A stretch of 64,000 nt of DNA from Ceratodon purpureus (lineage: Eukaryota > Streptophyta > Bryopsida > Pseudoditrichales > Ditrichaceae), in contig CM026428.1 of assembly GCA_014871385.1 (NCBI GenBank), positions 9,530,772 to 9,594,771 on the forward strand, written 5' to 3'. The notes under the pieces were generated by a model, which had not been told where the DNA came from, did no database searches, and saw only the letters and a program-made list of their open reading frames with translations. Position numbers and translations under genes: made by a program. Each line of letters begins with the position of its first letter. The stretch's first letter is position 1. Of this stretch, positions 23,459-33,746 are shown in pieces.

Positions 23459-26157
23459 TCAAGATTGTTGAGTGTCAACATGAAGAACTTCTTTACACTT
23501 CTCGTAGCACATCCAGGACAGCCCTGACGCTGGCATAACTTTTAAGCAGCTGGCGGCAATCCCCCTATAGAATCCCCTCACACCTTCTTCCTCTAAAATT
23601 ATTTTCAGTGTTTGGCCAAAATTGCGTGGCGTCCTCCGTCCTGCCACAGCTCCCACCATCAGTCGCTTCCTTGCGACCTCGAGTGGGAAAGTCACTGCAC
23701 TTGACGCTAAACCTGCCATGCCATACCAAAAGCTCCATGTCATAACAATCCACTAAGGAAAGCAGAAAGAAGCTTGGTGATGTCTACAGGAGCTCCATGT
23801 TTAACAAGGTGAAAGAAAAGCCAGACATTAAAATTAAAATCTCATACGGTACTCCTAATACAAATTTATAAAGCCTGACTATCCTTCTGAGTCCTATGGT
23901 ACAGGACAAAGGCTCAATTAGAAACAGAAGACGAGATTTGATGAACAAAGATTCAAGGACGAGAAGTTCAAGAAAAAGGCAAACAAAAATGTACCTGCAA
24001 ACGCTCCTATAAACAGAGTTTCCACCGAATCCAATTGCTTCTTCTTTGTAAACGTTCTATACTCTCGTGTGAGCGTATCATAAAGAAAATAATAAGAAGC
24101 CGAATATGGCACTAGCCCTATCAACGTAGGAAGCAAACCCCTATACATAGCTCCCATTCCTTCTTCGTGAACTATCTTTCCAAAAGCATGCCAGATGCTC
24201 TTATAAGCTCCTGTATGCACTGTAAACCGGTCCTGCAATCATTTCCAACTAGTCAATCAATTGATGTCCTTAATATACATATACTGTTCTGATCTGGGAA
24301 AGTATTCTCGTCGATCTTGCATAATCTCAATCACAAGACAATAATTCCAGTATTTTGAGGCAGATATCATGGAGCGAAAATCAGTCCTAAATGCTCAAAG
24401 TCCTTGCTTCCTTCAAGATTACGTAGATAGAAGTCAAAAACAGCCTCTCAAATCCTGGCTTCTCACAATTGTATACATGTCAAAGCTAACTGCACAGTAG
24501 AGTGGAAGATAATGCATAAGAAGGAAATGTGGGTTTAAGGGAAGGTGTAGTGCGGATTAGAATCATTGAGAGATAAATACCTTGAGCACTTCCAAGGGAT
24601 AACATGAGACTGTGCTCACTACTCCCGCCACAGCACCGGCAATCATAGAAGGTGAGGCATAGAGTAAAGGATACACCACCACCTGCCCGAGCACATTCAC
24701 CTGTGGAGGTCCATCGACCCCCCACCGTTTATGAGCAGAATAAATACTCTTTTTCACAGACTCGTATACCGAGAGCTCTATCGCTTGAATCGGAGCACTG
24801 CGCAAGGCGTTAATGCCATTCCCTCGCCATAAACCTCGCCAACCAGTTTTTTGAATAATGTCACGAATACTCCCAGTTATGCTGTGCGGGCCCACGCCTA
24901 CGATTAATCTTGTCCTGCACTCGGACGAACTCTCTCCATCAAAAACTCATAACAGTCATACTCAAATGCATGTAGTACCTCGAAGAGTCCATAGATCTAT
25001 GCAGCTAGGAGGGCCAAAATGCTGCAAATTTTCCCATACATGCCTGCTGCACCAATTTACAAAATGTGGTTTCGAGTTACGACTCATAACTTGGAGATTT
25101 CTAGAAACTGAAGCTGGAAGGACAATCTTCAATTGTTCTGTTGCTAGTCTTTTTCTGATAATTATTCAACAGACATTGTTTCCATTGTGTATCGAGAGTG
25201 AAAATAGTGAGGCAGATAACTCGAGTTTTACATTCCATTGTTTGAAGAACAGAGCACTCACCGAACTGTCTCAATAGGTGCAGTTAGAGTCTTAGAAGTA
25301 ACACCAGCCAGTGCTCCGCTTACAAAAATGCCGAACTCCCTACTGTGCATTCCACCCTGCATGCCGACCAGCTCCACAGTTAAAGAAGCTTTCTCTGAAA
25401 ACCTAAAACTAGCGTACTAGAGAAATGAAACGATGTATTAAGAGTGATGTTTTATTTTTTGAGCATTCCAGCTCACAACACAGAAACTGTGTCCACAGCT
25501 CAAACCCTCGCCACAAAGGAAGACGATCTAATGATAATTGCACTGCAATGAATCGTACAGCCAAGTACGGCATAACGCTCAATCGAAAATGCCATATCTA
25601 GAAATGTACACATGAGCAAACTTCTGTTACAAAACGTTCTGTAGCTGTGGTCTACCATATTGTACTAAACGACTAGTGTCTACTCCGTGTGGCTTATGCT
25701 TATTCTCCAGTTCAAAATCAATTTAGGGATTCCTCAAACCAAATTCAGGGAAAGTACCTAACTTTATGTAGGTGAATTGTGCACGAAGAGTAGAAAGAAA
25801 TATGACATTTTAAGCTGAAAAACAGGTCGGAACTAGATGGATATCTGTGGAGTAAATCTCTACTGTAAAAACGATCAGTGTATCTAATTGAAATCCCCCG
25901 ATTACTAATCAAAATAGCTACTTGCAACCCTACATTGTCCTCCACATCAACCTCAGACCACGGCTCCCCACACGATTTCCGAAACATTAAACACCAGACC
26001 ATCTCAAAGACCAGAGGTACAATACATCGGTCGAAGAAACAACAGCTTAAGAACCTGGCGATGTCCTTACAGTAATATATTTCCACGCATCATGATCCTT
26101 GGCTTGCTGCAGCGGCTGCGTACCGTCATGCTCCACGACTACCTTATTGGCCACCAT
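23459..26157 (-). CDS. BTL1: mitochondrial carrier, BTL1-like adenine nucleotide transporter
   Basis: A 355-residue member of the mitochondrial carrier (SLC25) family. Exons on the minus strand are 26157-26071, 25416-25262, 24914-24581, 24232-23995 and 23712-23459, with consistent phases. The three carrier signatures are visible: PIETVR (residues 76-81) followed by TRLIVG, then PLEVLK followed by DRFTVH, and PLEVAR followed by KRLMVG. Each tops a ~100-residue repeat of two membrane helices (GLWRGNGINALR, AMYRGLLPTLIG, GFYRGIAASCLKV). From memory the sequence follows Arabidopsis BTL1 (probable mitochondrial adenine nucleotide transporter) better than BT1, including the SITGSIRDIIQKTGWRGLW stretch. 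The family exchanges nucleotides or cofactors across an organelle inner membrane; the exact substrate is inferred. Exon 1 supplies only 29 polar residues. Confidence 0.9.
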
Positions 26158-29100
26158 GATGATCACAACTAAGATCCCAACCCTCCCAACCACATGGGCA
26201 ACTCCCAACCGACCCTCTGCAAAAACTTACAACCACAGAGAACCACTCTTCTCCACTCCAACCGCCTAGAAACTCCAGTATCCAGAATAACCCAAAAACA
26301 CCGAAATCCTCAATCCTCCTTCACACCAACCCAATCCTTTCTCCTCCAAACCGAAAACTTTCCAAAGTAGAACTCCTCTCTACCTCTAATCCTTCCCAAA
26401 ACGCCATTCCTGCACATATACTCTCATCTCCACAAACCACAGGAGCTCAAAATCCTGAGTCAACATGTAACACGCCCCATGATCACCGTCATCACGTTGC
26501 CTCCACCTCCACCCATTCACCAATGCACCTCCAAAACCACACCTTCACCTCCCATACCACCTCAACAAAACTTCCCTCAACCCCGAACCAGCTCCCTGAA
26601 CCCCCTCACAAACACACCCCCACTGCAAGACCACACCTTTCCATCACCCAACTCAACCTCACCTCAACCTGAGCTCACAAAACCACCTTCTCAAACCATC
26701 CCACTAAACCAGCTCCCATTTAACAAACACCAAACCTCGTGATTAAGAAACACATAATTGGCAATGCAAACTAACTTAATGGCTCCCAATTAGCATCATG
26801 GCTCCCTGCAAGCTAAAATGTTCTCATGTTCCCACCGCCCCTCTTCCAGAACTAGAGTAAATTCTACCACATGATGAGAATTCCATGGCAGCTGAGTTGT
26901 GAAGTGGGCCAAGCTCCAGCAATTCATCAACACAGAATGGAAGCCTTGCGAGCGACCTCGTAATCTGGGCCCAGTTCATGCGGTTGCTGGTTGCTAGTTT
27001 CATTGGTGTGCGAAAACCTCGAGCGGCAGCGCGAGTCCAACTTCGAGTGCTCCACCGACGTCACTTGGATGGATAACTGTGGATGACGTTAAGGTGGAAT
27101 GTGGATGTGGGGATTGAGGGTAGATTAATTTTGGATGGAGTGGGGATGGGGTGGATGGAGTTTGGGCGAGGGGGATGCGTGGCGTGGCAGGGCAGAGGGG
27201 GAGTCATCTGCCCCATCCTCCTGCGTGGACCTATGTCCGCGTGGCGTCCTGTCGTCTTGGAGTCCAAGTGGCTTGGCTGCTGACGTGGCTGTGCCTAATC
27301 ATGCTTCGGTGGTTCCATGGCCCTCTTCGTTTTCCTCGCTTTTCTCCATTATCGACGTTATCCATGCACAGTCTAGATTCTATGGTTCTGTGGTCTTTAA
27401 TGTGCGCCTTTCTGGTTTTTTTTTTTTTTTTAAGCAAATGGTGACTTTATTCCACTGCAGAGAGAAAAAGGTTTCTGGTTTTGGGTTTGACGGTTACGGG
27501 AGTGAACTCGTTACATGATTTTAGTTGAAGGGTTGTTTATATTGCATACCATTAATTAGAAGTGTATAGAGAGCAAATCACTAAGTATACTTTAAACCTC
27601 TATTATTAACTCATTTTATTATAATTAAGAGCCAATTGATTAACTATAAAAAAGAAGACGGATTAGAGACTATGTATTATTTTCTAAAAAAACATTTCTG
27701 GACTTGCAAGTAAAGTGAACCCTAAGAATTACTACAACTATGACATAAAATTCAAAGTAATGTATAAAGCTAACACATTATAAATGAAAATTACTTTTAA
27801 AATACAAATATCATCATTATTCATTCTTTCTTCATTCTTTTAATTTTTGATGTATGATAATAGAAATGGTGACATTTAAATTTTTATTCATTTCATTTTT
27901 CCATTTTTTTGTTATAATAATATCATCAAGTAATATGTCTTAAGAAAATTAAATAGATGAGTTATAGGATATTACAATTACACTAAAAAGAATCAACACT
28001 AGAAAACATGGAGCTATAAACTAAGAAAAATATATCTTGTGGTGAGCAAGAATAGTGTACCATAGATAAAGAAGATTTCCATTAGGGATTTCAAAACAAT
28101 CAAATAAATACACAAGGATGGTACCTTAAGTTCATTCCTCTTTGATCAACTACGTTAGAGCTTGTCAAACTAAACATTGCCAAATTAGTCAAATAAGAAA
28201 AATTCTTGGAATATAAGAAAAAAAGAAGCTACATCTATAAAAAAAAGTAGGTTGAAGAAGGAAAACCAATGGTAAATTTATTGGACATAGAGACATTTGT
28301 CAAAATATGGCAAATGCTAGATACAAGAAAAATGAAGGAAAAAAGAAAGAAATTAGTTCATTGTTTTATTAGAGGTAGATCCAAATCATGCAATGATAAT
28401 TGAGCTATTTGTAAAGGCATCCAGTCTTTTGTCCTCCTTTCTTCATGGACCAGAGCTAGTACCATTCCTCCTCATCCTCACGGTCCCACCCCTCTACCCA
28501 ATTCTTCTCCCTCCCTCCAAATTTTTATGAATAAGAATTTCAATCTATCCAGTATTCTATTTTGGGTCTACAGTGAGATCATGCCGATCCGGTCCTTTCC
28601 AAATTACAGGTCAAAAACTCAGGTTTTTAGGGACTTTACAAATAACTCTAATATCAGTGCAAAATTTGTGTGTAATTTTTTTTATTTGAACAAGAAATAT
28701 AGAACCAAACATAACATGATACAATATTTTAAGTATTCCAAAAAAATTTGATGAGATCCTATAAACAATTGGATATAATAATGTAAACCTCAAAGCGGAA
28801 AGAAGTGGAAAGACGTGAATTGTGGTTCAGTCTAGCAGGGGAAAAGCTTGTATTCAAATTTGTAAGCCTGTGATTTACAGGTTGAATCCTGGTTTTGGAA
28901 GGTGTTTTAGGGGCAAACCTGTAAATGGTTTTGGAATGTTTTGCTGCGGAAAGACACTTAGGTTTGGAAGAACGACGTTCTCAAGCTTACATGCTTACTA
29001 GGGATGCTCTAAGGTAGGGACATCCATTCCCGTGACTTTAAGCTAATTATCATACTTCTAAATGAGTAATTATACTGACAGAAAGGCAATTAGATATCAA

Positions 29101-29704
29101 TCTAGAATGTATTGAAAAAGTCATGAAATTATAAACTTTGTGTACGTTATCAATAATCAAAGTCGAAAATTGATTTGCACATTTTGACTGTGTCTAAATG
29201 GCTTTAATTCCGTGACTTGGAGAAGCAATTTCTGCCATGAAAAGTTCCTTATAATAGCAAATTTCTTCAACCACCCAAGATGAGAGTTACTCGGATTGAG
29301 GTGCCCTGTATGCAAACAGGAACGGGTGCAGTCACGGGAAGGGGTGGCGCTACCTTAAGGTATAGGAAACATGCTTAGAATTGAAGTATGGTAGAACAAC
29401 CAAAAATAGCGCAGTGCCGAAAATGGAGCTCTAGTCATCTTCCTTCATAGGTACATAATAGCTTCTCCACCCAAGAGTGCCATGTACTGATAAAAAAAGT
29501 TTTAGGGTGCCATTTTAGGGCACCATTTTAGAAACACCTATGAATCCATCTTCAAAAATTCATAACTAATTGTAGAAGAATCCAAAAATGATGATTCCAC
29601 TTGCTCCAACTTTTTAATTAGTTTCCCCATGCATGAAAATTATTTGCACTGTTGATTTCGCTGTAGATTCTCCATGCTGAAATTTGCGCCATTTTTGGTC
29701 GTTC
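26158..29704. other. intergenic, C-rich low-complexity and AT-rich DNA
   Basis: The first ~600 bp upstream of the carrier start are C-rich (many CCTCCA/CCACC phrases at about 26470-26740) and likely promoter or 5' leader. The 87-codon Pro-rich frame there is a by-product of composition. 27060-27520 is G-rich with a poly(T) run near 27415-27432. From 27540 the DNA is AT-rich with no gene seen. GGGATGCTCTAAGG near 29000 resembles the right end of the element at 9701-10125. Confidence 0.45.
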
Positions 29705-29706
29705 TA

Positions 29707-30096
29707 AGGTATACACACCCATGAGGGATCACTTACCCATGACTGATATGTAGGCTTCCCCATTTCAGAGCAATGGGAAACCAGTGACCGATAATTGATG
29801 AACAGTAGATTTAGAATGTATCCTCCAATAGAATGCCTCTGTGAGTGTTATGGACATGCTGTTGTTCACTAATTTGAGTATGGTCGGTCATTGGTACACC
29901 TATATGTCACTCATGGGTCAGTGCCACTTTTGGACAAAAAAATTTGTAGTAATTTGAATTTTACTGAATTAATTTTGGAAAAATGCTCATTCTTCATGAA
30001 CCTTATGATACTACGCACGAAAAATAACTCCTTATTGAATACCCAAGATTTACTATGCTGAAATGCTTAAGTGATCAGTCATAGGTGTGTATACCT
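29707..30096. mobile_element. TA-flanked MITE, copy 2 (AGGTATAC ends)
   Basis: A 390-bp element opening AGGTATACACACCCATGAGG and closing ...ATAGGTGTGTATACCT, flanked by TA at 29705-29706 and 30097-30098. It is the same family as 9310-9698 in inverted orientation. Matching blocks run through the whole length, including GAATGCCTCTGTGAGTG and its complement. There is no coding capacity. Confidence 0.85.
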
Positions 30097-30270
30097 TACC
30101 ATAACTCTTGATATATTTGGCAACTAGCTCTTCATTGCAGTTCTACAAACTTACGTCAGGCTTGTCTCGACATTCTGAACAAACATTATAATATACTATC
30201 TCCCTCTCTAGTATACTAAAAGCTCCCTTACATTGCTCCTAGCAGGTAGTTGGAGGGTGCTGGTTGTTGC

Positions 30271-30366
30271 ATGGAAGAACTTGAGGGGACTTGAAGAGTA
30301 CTTGAGGGTGACTTGGACAAACACCATGAGGATTGGCACAGCCTCTCTCAGCACATATAAAAAAAG
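30271..30366 (+). promoter_or_regulatory. duplicate of the 7SL promoter block, without an RNA body
   Basis: The phrase CTTGAGGGTGACTTGGACAA, then ACACCATGAGGATTGGC and a TATA box (TATAAAAAAA at 30356), repeats almost exactly 233 bp downstream in front of the 7SL gene. Similarity fades just past the TATA box. Sequence after this copy does not resemble 7SL RNA, so it is either a duplicated promoter or the remnant of a deleted upstream gene copy. Confidence 0.6.
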
Positions 30367-30518
30367 GCTGAACACAGATCTCATGACTTAGAGACATGGA
30401 GGGACCCACCAACGAGGGTCTTGGGGTAGACTGATGGGGACTTGGGGGAAGCGGTGGGGCTTGGAGGGACTCGAGAGGGATTTAGCACTGAAGCATGGGA
30501 GGACTTGGGTGGACTTGT

Positions 30519-30613
30519 GGGGACTTCGGGGGACTTGAGGGTGGCTTGGACAAACACCATAAGGATTGGCGTGCGCTCCTTGTGCAGATATAAAAAGTGC
30601 TCTGCAGTGGATA
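30519..30613 (+). promoter_or_regulatory. 7SL RNA promoter with TATA box
   Basis: TATAAAAA at 30589-30596 lies about 25 bp before the inferred RNA start, the arrangement of plant RNA polymerase III type-3 and 7SL promoters. Upstream is the block GACAAACACCATAAGGATTGG shared with the copy at 30271-30366; its conservation marks it as a candidate upstream element. I do not see the angiosperm USE consensus RTCCCACATCG. Confidence 0.65.
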
Positions 30614-30915
30614 GCTGGCATCTGGGCGGGGTAGCGACCGTCTGTAACCCGAGCGGGGGTAGGAGGGTGCGGATGTAGGGCGCCAGGGCCGGGCCTGGTG
30701 AGGCGTGTGGAGGGCCTGCCCGCTCCAAACATGGAGTCATCGCTGGGGTCTCACCGGAAGGTGAGGCTGCGGCGGTGGTAGAGTGGAGGGCATCACGTCA
30801 GGCGGGCAACCGAGCAGCGTTCACTTCCCGCTTTGTGTAGTGGAGGGATCACGGGCCTGAATGTTCTCAGCAGATCACCCTTCCTGGCATGCTCCTACGC
30901 ACCACCTTCCCTTTT
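30614..30915 (+). ncRNA. 7SL RNA, the RNA of the signal recognition particle
   Basis: About 300 nt, the usual plant 7SL length. The RNA scaffolds the SRP, which targets ribosomes making secretory proteins to the ER. The Alu-domain phrase TGTAACCCGAGCGGGGG followed by GGTGCGGATG near 30642-30673 matches plant 7SL as I remember it. Helix 6 is a perfect stem, CTCACC-GGAA-GGTGAG (30750-30765), with the GNAR loop bound by SRP19. Helix 8 (30801-30831) carries GGGCAACCGAGCAG...CTTCCCGC, the asymmetric loop bound by SRP54. The 3' end (CCTACGCACC) pairs with GGTGCGGATGTAGG near the 5' side, forming the long helix 5. The 5' end is estimated from the TATA distance (about +/-5 nt). Open frames here on the minus strand are incidental. 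Confidence 0.9.
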
Positions 30916-30920
30916 GTTTT
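30911..30920 (+). terminator. RNA polymerase III T-run terminator of 7SL
   Basis: CTTTTGTTTT directly follows the inferred 3' end of helix 5. Two TTTT runs are a typical pol III stop signal. Confidence 0.75.
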
Positions 30921-31314
30921 GAACATCTGATCACCTCGAGGGTTCTGAACAACGGAGTGTTTCATGTGATTCTTTTCCTTCGCATGCCTCAAGGCTCTTC
31001 AAAATAAGAGAGTGTGAGCGCCGTTCTCATCGCTTGAGCAAGCCTGGCCTCTTAGTCTCAAAATAATGATTTCTGTGTTGAGCCAACATTGTCAAACCAT
31101 GATGATCTAATTATCAAGATCTTGGACCATGGTAAACTATTTTTTTATTTTTTTAATTGAAACTAAAGAAGGATTTCATATGTATAATACATTAAGGATA
31201 AGTCTTGATTTCTCATATATATATAGTATTTTATTATACAATTGATCATTTAAAGCACCAAAGTTGGAACACAATTTATTTAAATACACTAATTGGTTGT
31301 TATCGTGGCAACAT

Positions 31315-31383
<69 letters not shown>

Positions 31384-33746
31384 TCAAAAACACTACTTGC
31401 AAACCAAAATTGATGATCATATCTCCACATGCAAACTATACAAAAGAGTTATTTAGGTCATTATTTTTAGGCAAATGTCTTTTTTAGTAATAAATTCATT
31501 CTTCAATTTTATTTTTTAAATGGTTGTATATTGATATAAAAGCCCAAGCGCATGGAAGTAGTCTACTTCAATGTTTTACTTTTTTCTTCCTCAATGTATA
31601 CAACGTAGACACTTATTTTCTGTGTCCAAGATGTAAACACTCTTGGATTGTACATGACATCGGTTTCAATGATCATTTTTTGGCAAACACCCTTCATATG
31701 AATATTTTTACAACTTTTAATTCAATTAAAAACTAAAGTTTGTTTGCTTCAAGTTGTTTGTTCTGTGTGAAGTGCCTCATATATTAGAATAAATAAAATC
31801 ACAAAACATGTATTTCCCTACAATTCAATCAAGTTCCTTCAAATTAAAAATAATGATATTTCATTATACATACTTTAAGAAATTTGTAACACCTTATTGG
31901 AATCTTCAACTTCTCAAAAAAACCGCTCACTCCAAAAAGGATTAAAATGAAATAATAAGTCATTTGTAGTTTGAATACACCTAAAATACGCATTTTAAAA
32001 AATACAAGAAAAAATTAAATGAATAAAACAATGAATTTTAATCATTTATTGTACCTAATTGCATACTTTTATAAATTTGAAAGTTAGCCATGACATGATT
32101 TAGATATACTGTAATTAAAAAAATAAAAATTGGACACGTCATGAATTACCATAACTAATTGTTAGTTAAAAAGTTTGAGTGAAATTTGAACGTATTGTAG
32201 TAAATTTAATGTTATATTCTAGTTATTCAAAATTATGGTAGGACCAAAAATTTATTGGTTATAAGATATACTCCTATTACTTATTCACTATAGATTCTAC
32301 CTAAAAAAGATCTTTTGTGCATGTGTATGAAATTATAGTAATGAATTTATAACCATCTAAATTTTAGTCTTTTAGATTAGGCCATGGCCACCATGAATCA
32401 ACAATGCTTACAGCTACATTCCATAATTATTTATGTAAGTCACCTTAGAATTATATAATAAAAATTCTATTGTCAATCTTTTTAGATTGAAGAAATGGTT
32501 ATTTATTCCAATGTAAAATGAACACTACAGTGAACCAGAAACTCAGGTCTCCTTTTCTGGCTGCAATCCTCTTTTCATTTTCTCAAACATGAACAAGTGA
32601 AATCAAGTCATGTGACATCTTCATATCTGCCGTTGGCAGCTAAATCAGAGTCTACTCCGAACACCGAATGCTACAACAAGGTAACAGAAACATCCACCAT
32701 AAGTAACAGCACCCATCGAAAACTGCACCACTGTAACAGCAATGACTCTCTTGCTGTAGACCAAAACATTGGCCCACATCTAGAAAAACTCAACATCCAA
32801 AACTCAAGAAAACCACTGTCATGATTTTCTTGCAGTGAAGTATTTCTTTGGTAACACCAAAAAAAAATTAAAATTAAAATTTGAAAATAAATATAAAAAA
32901 ACTCAACAAAACCCCATCACAGACAACATTGTACATCCAAACAACTCCATCCATCATATTTTTGATTGGCAATTTTTTGCCTAAATCTTCCCTCATTTTG
33001 GATGTGGCTACTTCTAAAGAGAAAAAATGAAGAAAAAAGTGGATGGACCCGTCAAAGTCTTTTAAGAAAATTTAATCGAAATTGTCATTGTTTGGATGAA
33101 AGTTCCTTATAATAGATAAATGTATGAATGAACATGTATAATTGGATAATTTTACACATATTTTTCTTACTCGACTACTTTCTGAGGTGCCTCTCGCTCT
33201 ACCAACAGAGAAACAAAAAATAATTCGCTGACCATCCCCATCTCCACGGAGACACACACGCACATCAAATGGAGGGAAACGCCTGCTCTATAACCGCGAA
33301 CGACAATACCAGACGAGGTAACCCAATTCCCACAACGACCCAACTCCGACACAATCCAGGATCTCCGTTCACATCATCCCGAAATCTCGCCGAATTATAG
33401 ATTATGCAGACGTTACATCCCTGTTGGGAATAGGATCCTCACTACACCAAGTCAAAAAAGCTTGAGTACTTCGCTCTCATCAAGGACCAAATTCCAACTC
33501 AATCTACGATCCCAGACATCACGGATCCGAAATCTAGCACAATCCTGGATCGTGGCGGAATTAAGCCCTTGCCGGAATTTGCATCCTCAGGCAACCAGAA
33601 GCGCCATCTTATAAGAAGTTTGATGAAACCATCTCTTGATTGAATCCACATTTTCTTCAGCCAGAGCTTCGAGATTCAAGCCTAGAATTCAGTGTCAAGA
33701 TCAGAATTCAGGCTTCAGGATTAGAATTCAGTGTCAAGGTGGAGAG
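30921..33746. other. intergenic, AT-rich, includes a long AT microsatellite
   Basis: No supported gene. An AT dinucleotide tract occupies about 31319-31381. The last ~350 bp before the polygalacturonase start are more GC-rich and probably hold its promoter and 5' leader. AGAATTCAGTGTCAAG occurs there twice (near 33685 and 33724). Confidence 0.45.
31319..31381. repeat. (AT)n microsatellite
   Basis: About 31 uninterrupted AT units. It produces spurious I-Y repeat frames. Confidence 0.95.

Noticed and set aside
23713-23743. MTWSFWYGMA as the start of a separate carrier-like protein
   Set aside because: These residues are the tail of intron 4; the AG before GTTTAGC joins exon 5 in phase with exon 4.
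26479-26742. Proline-rich 87-codon frame upstream of the carrier gene
   Set aside because: It is a by-product of a C-rich low-complexity leader or promoter; there is no family and no splice signals.
30381-30740. Two ~115-codon proline-rich minus-strand frames
   Set aside because: They lie across the 7SL RNA promoter and body; the RNA gene explains the sequence.
31205-31487. Frames with long Ile-Tyr repeats
   Set aside because: They are translations of the AT microsatellite.
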